Shown one piece after another: positions 20,499 to 32,995 of a DNA stretch of 64,000 bases (positions within the stretch are counted from its first letter, which is position 1; every line of letters starts with the position of its first letter). Location of the stretch: contig QPFY01000011.1 in the NCBI GenBank assembly GCA_003665825.1, forward strand, positions 744,001 to 808,000, written 5' to 3'. Made by a program: the position numbers and the translations under genes. This DNA is from Microbotryum silenes-acaulis (Eukaryota > Basidiomycota > Microbotryomycetes > Microbotryales > Microbotryaceae). The notes beneath the pieces were generated by a model. That model was not told the origin of the DNA, made no database searches, and saw only the letters and a program-made list of their open reading frames with translations.

Positions 20499-23390
20499 AT
20501 GTTCAGCCTCGGTCCATCCCCGTCAGATACGCCCTCCTATGTCCCAGGACGCTTTCATGCCCACGTCTTGCCCTCTCCGACGACGTCTCATGGATTCCCG
20601 AGCGGTCCTTTGGCCTCGACTTCGACGAGTAGATCACCCCTCTCGCGCGCGCGCTCACCCCCGCCAGCGCTATCGCCGATAGCTCAACGTTCCAAGCTGT
20701 CCAACTCGATCCGCGCAGAACCGAATCACTCGACGCGTAAAGGTCGACTAATTGCTGCTCTTGCTCCTCGGCCACCGGCTCGCTTCGCCTCACCCCCGCA
20801 TCCACCCAACTCTATCCCGCCGAAAAGATTTGCTTCGACGTCCCGGGCTCCACATCCAAGCTCGGCGCTCGAATCGGACCTGCTTTTGCCTTCTACATCG
20901 ACCACAACGGCCCGGAGCTCCGCCAGACGGCCCGATCTACCATCGTCCGAAATGAGTGATCCAAATTTCCTGGGCCGTCCGCGACCCTGTGCCAAGGTGC
21001 TATCACTGTCCGGAACGTCTCCCTCGCGAGGCCGTCTCTTTGATTCCTCAACACCGGAACACGACGAGACGTCCTGGCTCTTGCTGCGGCCTAGTCAACG
21101 TAGGGTCGAGGCATGGCTCGAGTACTGGTACAAAAGATGGGCCGTGCTCGTGCTGTTCCCGAGTCTGATCGTCTGGATCTGGTGCGCGATGCCGTTCCCT
21201 ATGAGCGACCCGTACAAGGAGACGCCGCCGTGGAATCTGCCCTGGCCGGAACAGCCTCCGATATCGAACGGTTCTGCGACCATTCACAAGCCGTTTGATT
21301 GGACGTTCGGCGGATGGATGGGGAGGGCAGCTGGGCAGAGCGTGGGCGTGGGCGGGATGATAGAGGCTCGGAGAGAGGAGAGAGCCTCGGTGCTATTGCA
21401 CTTTGTCGAGCAGGCTGGTATTCACAAACACGTGGCGACAGAAGAGGGAGTTAGGGTTGAGGGACGCAGCGCCGGATGGAAGAACCCATCTTTGAGTGAT
21501 GGAGACTCGCCGACGATTCCGATAGACCCGCCAGGAGGTGATCCCACCGAAGAGCTCCCCGTCGACGCCAATTTCTACTTTTTCCTCTTCGTCTGTGAGT
21601 GCGCCATCCATTCCACCTCAGATGGAACTTGATCGCTTATGCATAACTTTCGAGGATTTCAGACTATGGGATCTATCTCGCCGTTGCGTTGATATTTGTG
21701 ACCAAACTGTTTGACCTTTGTAAGACGCCTCGCCCCTATAGCCCCTCCGATCTCTCTGACTTCTTGCGGCCTCACCCTAGATCGATTGAATTGGTGGCCG
21801 TCGTCCCTTGGTGGATCCTTCTCCTACCTCTTCTTTTGGAGCCTGTCGCTCCTCATTGGCTTTCTCCTCCATCATTGGAATCTCGATGGCCTGGGTCGGC
21901 GCTCTCGTCAAGGTTCCGATCGGCCGCCGTCTGATCGAGACTCGTGGGACTGGGAGCGCAAGACGACTTGGGTCGCGCTTGCTTTCTTCTGCATGACCTT
22001 GCCGGCACTGGCATGCTTCTTCAAGCTTCGTGCGGACCGAAGACAGACTTGGCGGAGGAGTCTGACGGTCGCCCAAAAGACATTCTTGGAACGGCAGCTC
22101 ATCCCCAGGATGCCGAGGTCGTATAGGCGATTCCTGTGGTTCCTGACGACGCTGACGATCTCGCTTTTCGCGCTGATCATCGGTCAAGGTTTTGCGACGA
22201 TATACCTCTCGACGCTACCTCATAGCAACATCGACGGTCTCGTATACGGTGAGCGTGGGCTCAAACTTGACACAGGATCGAGACCGATGCTGAGGTTGAA
22301 TGCCCTCGACAGTCTGGACCTGGATCGTGACCGTGCAGATCCTCAATGCAACGAGCAACTTCATCCTGCAACGCAAAGTGCGATCTCGCGCCCTCGTCTT
22401 CGTCTTCCGCTACTACTACTACCTCGTCTACGGGGTCTTCTATCGTAGTCTGTTCGCTCGTCTTCGGTCGCCAAACCAAGCCGTCTACATACAACTTCTC
22501 TCGTCCTCCTTCGTCATCCTGTGGTACCCCCTGTCGATGTGCCGACCTTTTCACTGGCTGCTCAGAATCGTCACGGGTTTGACGCAAGAATACGAAGAGT
22601 ATGCCGAGGATGTGGGGACGAGTGAGTCGACCAATTTGATTCTTACCCTTGCTGTAGACAACACTCATGTTAACAAGTAGTGTCACTCGTCGAGCAGTGC
22701 TGTACCTGCGCAATCTGTCCGAGAACGTCACCAGTAAGTGAATCCTCGTGACCCTACTTCGCCCTCTTAGCTGACGAACAACCTTGTTCCGCTCTTAGTG
22801 GCAGCTTTCCTTGGTTGGGTAAGTGTTCACCTGCGTCTCAGTCGCAATTCGTCGAGCCCTGAGCTGAACGTAGCGAAATCTTGCCATTTTTTAGCTCACC
22901 ATCCTGCACTTCGGCCCGAACAAGCAAATTTACCCCTACTTCTCCTTCGAGTCCACGGACGACTCGTATACCTATGAACTCACCGCGACCGCATCGCTGA
23001 TTATCTGGGCGACCGAACTTGGATGTACGTGTTTTGCCGCGTTAACTCGGACCACACCTGGGAATTAACAGATCTGCATGCTTCTTTGTCTGCAGCAAGC
23101 TTCGTTGCTCGCCAAGTCATCTGGATCATCTACGGTTTGGATGTGACGAACGTGAGTAGGAGACGAGCAGGTGTACGCTCTGTTCGCTGGCTGACGTATC
23201 AATCCGTCGGATCGGAAACAGCTTGGCTTGGATGCTTTTCGAGAGCTGGTCAGTTGAAGCACACATGCTTGCGAGGATCAATCGTTAGACATTCCGTCGC
23301 TCACGCACATATGTTCTTCATTGATAGCCCGAACTGGTCGTTGCGTGCTTTTGGACCAGTATCCACGTCCTGATGGATATGCTCCTGTAG
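20499..23390 (+). CDS. Multi-pass membrane protein of unknown function
   Basis: Ten exons (20499-21594, 21663-21719, 21781-22248, 22313-22621, 22698-22733, 22799-22818, 22895-23024, 23096-23151, 23222-23248, 23328-23390) keep a consistent phase to a 753-aa product. The first ~200 residues are Ser/Pro/Arg-rich and disordered. A first membrane segment follows (VLVLFPSLIVWIWCAMPF), then a soluble loop and at least six more hydrophobic segments. The conserved-looking core includes NFILQRKVRS, RYYYYLVYGVFYRSLF and, at the very end, VIWIIYGLDVTN plus CFWTSIHVLMDMLL. I do not recognise a named family. The many internal ATGs leave the true N-terminus open: Met at 20951 is an alternative. Exon 6 is only 20 nt. 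Confidence 0.8.
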
Positions 23391-23815
23391 GTTATTTCGG
23401 CTTGCCACCCTTCCAAGAAGCATCCCCCTGATCAGGCTCGATACCACTTGCAGCTTTTTGGTCAAGCTCAATTTTCGATGAGCTGCCTCCAAGCCTTTCT
23501 CTTGGCTCTTGCGTGCAAAGCACCACGTTGTACCTATGTTGACCTTAGCTCCATCTCGCATCTTGCAACTTTATTAGTACGTAGAAAATTGTATACAGTT
23601 CCCCTTGAGACCTTGGCAAAGGCGATCTTGACCCGAGCCTGATCGAGGGCGACGTAGTGGGCCGCGGCCACGGCGACGGCGGAACAACGATCAAAGCGCC
23701 CCCGGGCCGGTCTCCGCATCTCTCGTGGCGGCCGTGAGCCCCACATGTTTCTTCCCCAAATACCTCTCAAGCGGCCAAACCCTATCTACAAGATACACCA
23801 CCTTAAGTGATACCA
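23391..23815. other. Intergenic, no gene seen
   Basis: A 425-bp spacer between two plus-strand genes. It presumably holds a terminator region and the oxidoreductase promoter. Nothing else is identified. Confidence 0.45.
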
Positions 23816-25221
23816 ATGACTACGGAACGAGTCTCAATTTGCGTCGTCGGAGCTGCAGGTCTGATCGGGTCGAGGCACACACAACACTGCTTGGATGAGG
23901 AGCAAGTCGACTTGAGCTGCATCGTTGACCCGACTCCGGCGGCGCTTGACTTGTCGACTAAACATGGCGTGAGCTTGCACCATTGACTGGAGGGGAGCAC
24001 AAGTCGGAACATAACATTCGAAAAGCCAAATGTGCCCGTCTGATTGCAGCTCAAACTGTTTACCTCTGTGACGGGCATGCTTGCAGCTCGTGCAAAAGGT
24101 CAAGTCAAAGTCCAAGGCGCTATCTTAGCGACCCCGAACGCGACCCATGTTCCGCTGGCCAAAGAGCTCGTCGCACAAGGGGTGCACACTTTGGTTGAGA
24201 AGCCGTTTTGCAACGATATCCAGAGTGGCGAGTGAGTACCAGAGCTAAAGACGGCCCAATTTGTCGGAGAGCTTATGCTACGAGGTACCCGGGCAAACTC
24301 ATGATGCCAGAGAACTTGTTGCCCTCGCGAAGGAGAAGAACACCACTGTGCTGTGCGGCCACCAGCGTCGATTTGTAAGGTCCCAGTCCAATGCTCTGGC
24401 CTACGAGTTGCTGCGATCTGACTTGCCCCGATGGTCATATAGAACCCCGATATCCTCAATCTCAAACGCATCATCGAAACTGGAAAACTCGGACAAGGTT
24501 GGTTCGGCATTCTGGGCACTGTTCTTAGCAAAAGGGTTGAGAACTTTTTAATTTGGTTACCTGATTCGCAGTCATTGCTATTCAGGGCACATGGGCAACC
24601 AAGAAGCCGGCCGAATACTTTCTCGGAGCTACCTCGTGGCGCGCTGCGCCGGGAACAGGGGGCATCATGATGATCAACCTCGTGCGTAGTAGTAGCAGCT
24701 TCTTCCGAGGTAGCTCGATCTGGGCTGACCTGATCCAAGTTTAATCGAGCTCATGCTAGGTTCATGATCTGGATCTCCTCATCTTCCTCCTCGGACCCAT
24801 CACTCAAGTCTACTGCCATTTGTCACCTATCCCCTTTGATCGCGAGAAGCACCGCGTCGAAGAATCCGGTCTCATCTCGGTCCAATTCTCTTCCGGGGCA
24901 TTAGGGTCCTTCAACTTTTCGGATCGAATCGTCTCGCCTTGGAACTTTGAATCGGCGACGGGAGAGAACCCATTGTTCCCCAAGTCGGGTCAAGGATGCT
25001 ACAAAGTCATGGGCATGAAGGGCAGTGCCGAGCTACCTCAGTTGAACGTTTGGCATTACGAGAAGGGGGACCAGGGGTGTTGGACCGATGAGGTGACAAA
25101 GGGGGAGAGGGCATCGGTGGAGGATGTACCGCCTTTTAGGAGCCAGTTGAAGAATTTTGTTGGGGTGTGCAGGGGCCAAGAGGCACCGGGATGTTCGGCG
25201 AGCGATGCGATGAGGACATAG
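23816..25221 (+). pseudogene. Gfo/Idh/MocA-type NAD(P)-dependent oxidoreductase, 5' part, interrupted by transposon
   Basis: Six exons (23816-23968, 24050-24231, 24311-24374, 24443-24497, 24572-24681, 24760-25221) give 341 aa as the gene stands. The Rossmann fold starts at residue 7 (ICVVGAAGLIGSRH). The family motif EKPF follows ATPNATHVPLAKEL, and GHQRRF and HDLDLLIFLLGPI are also conserved positions. The family oxidises or reduces sugars and related polyols; the substrate here is not evident. The last codons run into the inserted element, whose first bases supply the TAG at 25219-25221. The lost C-terminal helix is preserved at 34935-35010. The shortened protein may still fold but lacks about 25 native residues, so I label it disrupted. 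Confidence 0.9.
25214..25217. repeat. Target-site duplication of the 9.7-kb transposon, left (GGAC)
   Basis: GGAC immediately precedes the left terminal repeat and recurs at 34931-34934. A reading with element ends CATAG and a 2-bp GA duplication gives the same empty site, so the duplication length (2 or 4 bp) is ambiguous. Confidence 0.75.
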
Positions 25222-25266
25222 CAAGAAAGGCCAAAACGAGGCGACCGTTTAGACCGGTGCCGCACC
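25218..25266 (+). repeat. Terminal inverted repeat, left (49 bp)
   Basis: Begins ATAGCAAGAAAGGCC and ends GGTGCCGCACC. The reverse complement of 34882-34930 matches 47 of 49 bases, with differences at positions 12 and 42. Confidence 0.92.
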
Positions 25267-25429
25267 TGGCCGGGAGGTTCGCCACGGTTCGGCGCGCGCG
25301 CGCGAAGTTTTTCACGGTGTGGGACCTCGAGGAGCGTCCATGACGGTGTGGGCACTTGAGGTGAGGTTGGTCACCGTGCATTTACTCGGTCCAAAGGTGG
25401 CAATTTGGTGCTCAGGGTTTCAGATTGTG

Positions 25430-25556
25430 CCGAGGTTCTTCAACTTCAGTACGAGGTTCTCCAACTTCGGCGTCAGGTTCTAAAACCTCGGTGGTAGGTC
25501 CGGTAACTTCGGAGTCAAGTTCTCCGAGTCCTTGCCGAGGTTGCCAATGGTTCAAG
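25430..25556 (+). repeat. Subterminal repeat array, left arm
   Basis: Five to six degenerate units of about 21-22 bp with the core AGGTTC-(3 nt)-AACTTCGG, for example GAGGTTCTCCAACTTCGGCG. The right arm carries the reverse-complement core AAGTT-(2-3 nt)-GAACCTCG. Such arrays are where TnpA-type proteins bind in plant CACTA elements. Confidence 0.75.
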
Positions 25557-26107
25557 ACCAGGGCTCGGGTTGCGCACGGTTCGCTTCGTTTACCAAGGGT
25601 GGAAGACCGGTCGAAAGAATTTGCACTCCTGAAACCTCCTTGATGCGGTGGACACGATCATAGTACACTGTACTGTTGGATCTTTTTTAACTGGCCGTAG
25701 CATAGGATTTCTGGTATGCAAAACTGAGTAGTAAAATCTACTGAGATACAGTGGGCAGTATGGCACACGGCAGAAGCGACGTTCGTTCGTCTTTGACTGA
25801 TAAGCATCTGTGTACAGGATCGAGTGGCTCTAAGCTCTCCATAGGCACAGTACAGTGCTGGGGCGGCTGAGATGATGTTTCTTCTGTTGGCGATGGGCCA
25901 GGTCTCGGATATCAGAAATTGAGTTGTTTTGCTGCTAGTGAAGTATTGTGGCTGGAATTGCTGCGGTACACGTTTGGTTGTGTTGTCGTACACTCGTAAG
26001 GTAAGGTGGAAGAACGTGTTATTGTTTGTTGTTGTAGCAGTCATGCCCGAATATCGCCTTTGTCCCCAATCCTCTCGCTCAATCGCCGCTGTGTTCCACG
26101 AAGCCAT
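25557..26107. other. Left arm of the transposon, no gene seen
   Basis: Non-coding stretch between the subterminal array and the stop codon of the companion gene. It probably contains that gene's 3' UTR. Confidence 0.5.
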
Positions 26108-28218
26108 TCAACCGTCTTGGAGGATGTCGTCCTCAGCATCGATTGTGTTGAGCACCCCTTCCCAATTTTCTTCAGAGTCTTCGTCCTCATCATCCGTGTG
26201 TGATGTAGATGCTTTGTTCGGTGATGTAGACCATTCGGGATTGCGGGGCGCTAGGTCTGGAACCGCATCCACCCAGTCGTACTCGTCTGGAGCATCCGTC
26301 TTTGGCATCCAACACTTGGTCGTAGCATACTGGGCGATGACCTCCGGTGCAACCCCTTCCGGCAGCTTCAGGGCTTTGGCCGTCACCCTGTCGCCTATCT
26401 CGTGCACTCGCTCGACGGCGGCTTGACGATCCCGGTACTTCTTGTTTGCATCCTGAGAAATGACAAAGGCGGGAATCACAACACACTTTAAAAGCGTCAG
26501 CAAGGGCGACGTTGCCGTGACGATGCCTGAATGAGAAAAAGGACTAACCTTGACCAACACGCCCTCTGCCGTTCGGAGCCCAGCTTGAAAGATTACTTCC
26601 ATTTGGACCAGAGCCGCTACCGACGAGCGAAGACGATGGATGAATCTTGAATCCTGTCGCAACTTTTGTTCGCTTGGATGAATAACTCCTCGGGGACCGA
26701 AATGGGTCGGTCCATAAACGCGCTCCACAGCTTCGATACTCGCCGCAAATTTGAGCTCTTTTGCGGGAGGTCGAGGCGCGTTTTTGCCCTTGGCACGAGC
26801 TTTGTGGCTGGAACAACGCGCAGGGCGCAGCAGCAGCGAATTGTCAATTCATGATCTGCGAACGAGGCGCGCGGCCGACTTACAAGCGCTTCAGGTATTC
26901 TTTTCCCGTGTCAGAAGCTAAGTAGTCTTGGGCGAGAGGTGTCGAATTTTTTCGCAGAACGAGATGCTTCTTCACGTCCCTGATCTTTTTGCGAATCGCC
27001 ATCTGGGGTACAAGAGGGTAGCCACTTAATTCGATGCTCGGCCTCGTGACTCAATGTCCGGTCGATGGGTGCATACCTCGGTGGTATTTACAGCTGTGAT
27101 GGTCCTGAAGTGACCAAAGCTTTGCTCACAGCGAGTCGCCCAATCACGTATGTTTCGTCTTCGGTCGAGATGTGAAGTTTAAATAGAGAGTAGAGCAAGG
27201 TCTCACGGCGTATCTCGGCCTGTAAGCGATGGGAGTGAAGTTGCATGAGCACAATCCGGCCTTCTGGAAAACTGAAGACCTTGTCTGAGGTGGCAGGGAC
27301 GAGGATGAAGCTCTGAGTGGACTCACCGATTGAGACCTTGTCAAAATGGCCGCCACCACGGAGCCGCCGAGGGGTTCGTCTCGGATTGATTCCGACTCCT
27401 CTTGACTCGAGTCAGAGCTTTCAAATTGATTCTTGTGGTATTTCCGGTTGCCAGAGGTCTTTCTGCGCTTGATCTCGGACGTGTCAATCGCATCGTTCGA
27501 AGCTCGGCGGACGTTTGTGGTGACGGGAGGCGTGCGAAGCTTATCTTTGCGACCTGGGATGACCGCTGGTAGGCATTAGACCATCAGAGACTCCCTTCAT
27601 ATCCCTCACTTCTTCGTCTGTACATACAGTGCTTGTTTTTGCTGGGCTTTCCCTTCGACAAACCCGAGTGCGACCGTTCCGAACGGGACCCACCGCCAGG
27701 CTTGATGGCCTCGATCGACGATTCGGAGGCGTCGGAGTCGTCCGACGATGTCTCGTAGTGGTCGGAGTAGTCGACGGTCGGGTAGCAAGCATTTTTATAT
27801 GTTGATTCGAAAGAAAGCTTGGTGGTACCCTGCATTAAAATGAACACGTTCCCTTGGGAGTCAGCTGCAGTACGCAAGAGCCAAACCCAGCAGATGTCAA
27901 CTCGAAAATTGACATCGCGCCAGCGCTGCGCCCGCGACTGACCGGTTTCGGCAGCATCAAATCGTGGCAATCCTGGGGCGAAGGGAACAGATCTTCGTAA
28001 AGCATCTTCTTAGTCCACCTGTCCTCCGGTTTCAGAATCCATTCCTTCCACCAGAGCAGCTCGATGGCGTGCGGGAGAAGTATGGCTCGGTCATCCAGTC
28101 GCCCGTTAGGGCCGAACATCGCGGCCATCCTCTCCCAGTAAACCGCAGCCGATTCGCCATCCTCAAGGCGCCAGGCAGGTGGGACCCGCAATTTCTTCTG
28201 CTTGAGCTTGCTGGTCAT
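26108..28218 (-). CDS. Transposon companion protein of unknown family (candidate TnpA-like factor)
   Basis: Eight exons read on the minus strand (28218-27943, 27829-27628, 27553-27327, 27271-27207, 27158-27077, 27002-26884, 26807-26549, 26452-26108). Every phase fits, giving 524 aa. I do not recognise the protein. The N-terminus has a compact, Trp-rich domain (PPAWRLEDGESAAVYWERM, ELLWWKEW). A Ser/Asp-rich acidic linker and a basic, Ser-rich stretch (IKRRKTSGNRKYHKN) come next. A helical domain includes RCEQSFGHFRTITAV and KHLVLRKNSTPLAQDYL. The C-terminus is acidic (HTDDEDEDSEENWEG). Alternating basic and acidic low-complexity segments fit a nuclear DNA- or chromatin-binding role. By position, a TnpA-like binder of the subterminal repeats is the simplest idea. 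Confidence 0.8.
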
Positions 28219-28627
28219 CGTAGTTGGTGCAAGAAGACCGAAGAATGAGCCGAGCAGTGACCGAACACCGCGAGTTCGAGAGGAGCGAGTGCCAATGGTC
28301 ACGATCAAGTGCGCGGCTAGCGCTAGAAGCTGTAGTGGGCGCCTGTCGGGCGGTCGGCCGCGGCCGGGTTGCGCAGGATTGCGCAGCGGTCGAACACCTT
28401 GTGCTGCAGAGACCGGTCACGACGCCGCCGCGTTGCCGAACTCAGTTGAAATCAGCGCTCAGCTCTCAGCTGACTTCTGCATACTCGGGATCGGACTAGC
28501 AAGACCCTCGCAGGATTTGTTGCCCGATTTCCTACCAGCCTACTCGAGGCGGTGCAGCCAGCTTCCGCCGTTCTTTCGTCAGTTTCTGAGAAGGTCCACT
28601 GCTGCCCGCGCCGACGGCGGCGACATC
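28219..28627. promoter_or_regulatory. Divergent promoter region between the two transposon genes
   Basis: A 409-bp gap between head-to-head start codons must drive both genes. No clear TATA box is seen. It is GC-rich, with several GCGG/CCGC palindromic runs around 28350-28420. Confidence 0.6.
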
Positions 28628-31600
28628 ATGCCAGGTAGCTTTATCCCGCTCGGACCGCGCCTGCACCCAGTCTCCGAACAGCCTGCCCTAACTAATACGC
28701 TACTGTCGTTGCTTTCCCACAGAAAATCGCGTCAATCGTCTGTTTTCTGCACCAGTACGAGCCTCGGCACCGACCCCTCTCGAATTGATCTTATCGACGC
28801 TGCCTCGATCCGAACCAGTTCCCGATCCCGTCCCAAGGCCTCAACCGCAACGGGAACATCGGCTCCTCCGACGTGCCGGTGTCGCTGATTCCGACGATAT
28901 CCTAAACCACGACTTCGGCGGAGAAGGCGAGATGCACATGGAAGACAATCGAATGGAAGTAGAACACGATCCGGCTTCTGATTCCATTGAATCCGAGTGT
29001 CAAGTTGAGGACGTTGACCCCGGGGAATCGCTCCAGATCGACCAAGCTCCGACGCTGCTTCGAATGCTCTTCCACCATGAGCATAGCGATGCAGACTCCA
29101 ACTCTAGCGCAGATGAGTCGAATATTCAATCTGAAACCAATAGCGATGACGAGGAGGAGCGCACCTCAGATCATGCATCCCAAGATGTCATGAACGTAGA
29201 CGACCCACAACGAGGCCAGCACACCCATGAGTTGCCTGCCGACGATCCTCGCAGGCCGGTTGCAGAGACCGGAGCGCGTCGGCCGGGGCCCCACCCATTG
29301 ACCTTCACCAAGCTCGCGCTTTTCAACATTTGTAAACAGTTTCACGTATCGGAAGAAGCATATGCCGCCTTTGCTCAATTGCTCCACGCAAGCTCGTTCC
29401 GTTTATCCGATGTGCCCCTTTCGTTCAAGACCGTGGAAACTCACGTCCGATCTCATCTGCACGTTCCACCAATGCTGTACCACGAAGTTCCTATCGATTC
29501 CTCCAAGCTTCACATGAGCACGCTTCAAAGATCTCACGTGCGTGCGTACAGTGTTTCCGTCGTTGACGCGCTCATCAATCTTGTGCTCAACACTCAGCGC
29601 CTGTGGGACGGGATGCACGAGGGCTTAGCGATGTTGAAGTCATTGCGATCCGAATTCTGGAATGGCGCAGTATGGGCCGAATCTGTGTTAGCTGCGCGCG
29701 GAAGCTACCCAATCATACTGGAGAATTGTAAGTCGATCCATCGCAATGAGGCTCGATATCTGTTATGCAGCTCGTTGAACTCCGTTGGTGCGTGGCTGTC
29801 ACAGGTGTAGATCGAGTGCATCCCGGCGCATGGATTGAATACTCCCGCCCCAGATCGGCCTGTTTTGAACACCAAGAAGATGCTGTGGGGCGTATCGAGT
29901 CTATCTGGCAGTCAGAGACTGGCGAGGTTCGGCTTCGAGTGCAACAGCTGCTCGACACGTCTCAGTTGGTCGCATTCGGCCAACTGCGTAAACTCGAGGG
30001 GTTTTCTACTCGGTACTGGATCAAACGCCGCTGCAAGGAGCTGGGTACTCCACCCGACGCTGACAAGTTCTTACTCCTCGACGAGTGCGACGAAATTGGT
30101 CTGAGCGCAGCTCGTTCGCGTCGTTCTGATGTGCTGGTTTACGGCTCGAGGCCGCCAATAAAACCATGCGCAACCAATCACCCGCAACCTACGGTCGTTT
30201 ATGTGAGCGGATTGCACTGGAACTGAAGAAAACAAGAGCTAGCTAATGATACCTGGGATAACTGATCCGATAGTTACTGGCGAATGTTGGGAATCTGACA
30301 ACGTGCGCCGAGCGCCAAGGGGGAAGGTTGAGTTCGAGCCGTCACCTGAGACCTACGATCGCCGAGCTCGAGATACACAACGGTGACATCGATCCCGACA
30401 CACTCCCTTTGAAACACGAAAGATCCCCAGAAGTAAGTCGTGTCGCAGACTGCTACTTCGTTCTTGTACTGCCCTGCCGATGATGGATCCTGTCTGCTCG
30501 TTTTCTAGCGAACCGTCTCCCTATCGCTCTACCATGACAACTTTTCTGTGTACCACACTACTTCTCATTCTGTCGGGGGGTTTTATGCGATGATAGCCAG
30601 TCTAGGCAAATCTGAGCGAGATGAGATGCGTAATCGCTTGATTCTGTCTTTCACGCCCCACGGTACGTCCATGGAGATGGCAACGATGCATTGCAGACGC
30701 ACGCCTTTTCCTTATGTGCATCATCAAAGGCTAACATTGGAACATTGGCTCTCAACTCCTCTGTCAAAGGGACCCAAGTGGCCGACGTTGCGATGCCACT
30801 ACTTAAGGAACTGGCCGATCTCGCCAAGAACGGCTTCCAGTACCAACGCGCAGATCACAGCTACGAGACCGTCTACGTCAAGGTCCTCTCCGGCCGCTTT
30901 GACATGCCCGAAGCTTCGAAGAATGCCGGTGTGTCCGGTCCAACAGCCGACTGCTCGTGCAAGACCTGTGATGTACCCCGTTCCGACTGGCCAGCTGTCT
31001 CCCGAGGCGATATCGACCTTTTCGAACACCAAAGGACTCCGGAAAAGCAAGCAGCGCTTCGGAAGGAACTCGCCACCTGCAGAACCGCAGCAGAGCGCCA
31101 GGCCAGGCGGCAGAAATTCGGTATCACCGGGACCGAGCCGCTTTTCGAGTCCGCCGGCCTCGCCTTTGACTGTCATCGTCAATTTCCCCTCGAGTTTTAT
31201 CACGTGCTTTCTGGTCTTTGCGGGCGAGTATACAGCACTATACTCAGTAGGTTATTGTCGACCAAGGGTCAAGAAGCGGCGAACTCGGCGGCGCAAGCGG
31301 AGCCTCCTCGCCGATTTCAAATCTCTTCATTCTTTGCCAGGGTAGGAAACGCTCGCGCGGTGGAGCAGTTCACCCATGCAGAGCAGATCCATTCAATACT
31401 GTTCGCATCGTCGTTCTTCTCGTTGGTACTGGGACCAAACAGCAAGGCTTTCATCTCCAAGACGGCTCATGAAAGCTTGCTAGCTGCCGGAGCAACTGTT
31501 GACGATGCACGAGGGCACGAGCGTCTAATCGAATCGCGGGACGACGTAGTGCGTGCCATCATTCAGACCTGCACTTTTATCGCCGAGCTTGTCGAGATTG

Positions 31601-32733
31601 TCTTTTCGCCCGCCGTTTCTGACGACGACATTCGCAGCCTCGGGTCTCTAATCTCGCGTTGCACTCGAAGAATGGTGAATCTGTTGGAACCCGTCATGGA
31701 CAAAACCAACTTGGCTCAACTCCCAAATCTTCACGCACTTCAACATGCTCAACCAGCCGCGTGGGACTTTGGCACTCCGTTGAACTCCAGTGCCGCCCTT
31801 GACGAAGCTGTTCATCGAACTGCCAAGCAGCTGGTCATCGTCACGAATCGTCGGGATATTACCAAGTCGTTCCTCGACAATGCCTTGGTGACACAAACGC
31901 TCAGCGCCGCCATCACAAGAACTGTCGATGATGAACTCTCCATCTTAACCAAGGGCATCTCTGTGCAAGCGCCCCGTGCGTTCCGAATGGAGAACATCGC
32001 GAACGACGACGCCGATGCCGATGCTGACGGCGATGCACGAAAAGTTCACGGAATGGTGACGACCTCGATCAAAGACGGGTCAGTATGCCCTATAACGATT
32101 AATTGCACAGGAGGGCCAGAACTTTATCATTGATTGGACCAACTTCCCTTTCCTCTCCGAAAAACAGCGTAGAAAGGGTTCGTCCGATGGGTCGTCTCGA
32201 CAGGAAGCAAATCCGTGCGCTCAGCCTAGAAGTCACACTCGCGGCGACCGATCTTGCCAAGCGACCCAACGGATTCGAGGTCGCCGCTGCTCTTCGAAAG
32301 TCTTTCGGCGTCGAATTTCCAGCGTGGTATTGGAGAACAACGGATCGCATCTTGTACCACCCGAAAGTACGGTATGATGATCGGATCCGAGCTCGACTGG
32401 TCACCGTGCGCGTCGGCGATTTTGTCGTTCTTGGTGCTCCACCGGATTCAAGAGACCGTGTCGTATTCGCCCAAGTCGAAGCAATTTTCAGCGTCGGACG
32501 AGACGAAAAAGTTCACCTTGCTCTTCGTCACGTGGATGGACGAGAGTCAGACGCGTAACTTAGGCTACCTTGGCCAGGTTAGAGTGCTCAAGCCTTTCCG
32601 CGCGGGGACTTCAGAGCGACCGAGAGTCATCGGGCTCGATGCCATCTCGAGCGAGCAAGGTGTGCCGATTCTGAGGGATTACACAGAGCTGGGACTGCAC
32701 ATCATAGTACCCTACCAAGTTTCGACAATCTGA
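28628..32733 (+). CDS. CACTA/Tnp2-like transposase
   Basis: Eight exons (28628-28634, 28723-29727, 29805-30202, 30274-30432, 30509-30662, 30770-32078, 32168-32545, 32583-32733) splice in phase to 1186 aa. The first exon codes for two residues; its intron has a classic CTAAC branch site. The N-terminal third is acidic and disordered. A BAH-like stretch (GRIESIWQSETGEVRLRV) is at about 350-420. The catalytic core follows, with SLYHDNFSVY (likely first Asp), SVGGFYAMIASLGKSERDEM, GRFDMPEA (likely second Asp) and a Cys motif (CSCKTCDVPRSDW). Later NLHALQHAQPA and EAVHRTAKQ match the pattern of fungal Tnp2-related transposases. A second VGDFVVL/FAQVEAIFS segment lies near the C-terminus. The last intron (37 nt) is the least certain join. 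Confidence 0.82.
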
Positions 32734-32995
32734 TGGGGTGTTCATGTGATCTAGGGTCACTTGCAATGACGTCGCATGAGAATTGCTCCAGTCTTCAAAG
32801 CGCTCTTCCTGCCGTCGGCCTTGTCGGAGGCACGGACACTTCGATGAAATCGATGCAGCAACCTTGCTCCAACCTCGTCAATGCATTTTTTTTCTCTCGA
32901 TGCCACCTGTTGATAAGAGAGAGACTTCGCTTGCGAGTGTGATTGTGAAGCTTTGGAGTAGTTGATCTGTCTGCGGAAATTCGACTGAGGGGAGT

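Noticed and set aside
27130..27380. Apparent frameshift in the transposon companion gene, because a third frame stays open here
   Set aside because: Introns at 27326-27272 and 27206-27159 with standard GTGAGT and GTGAGA donors join all flanking exons in phase, so the extra open frame is coincidental.
30663..30769. Apparent frameshift in the transposase gene
   Set aside because: A 107-nt intron with a GTACGT donor resolves it, and the joined protein matches the expected family spacing better than any frameshift reading.
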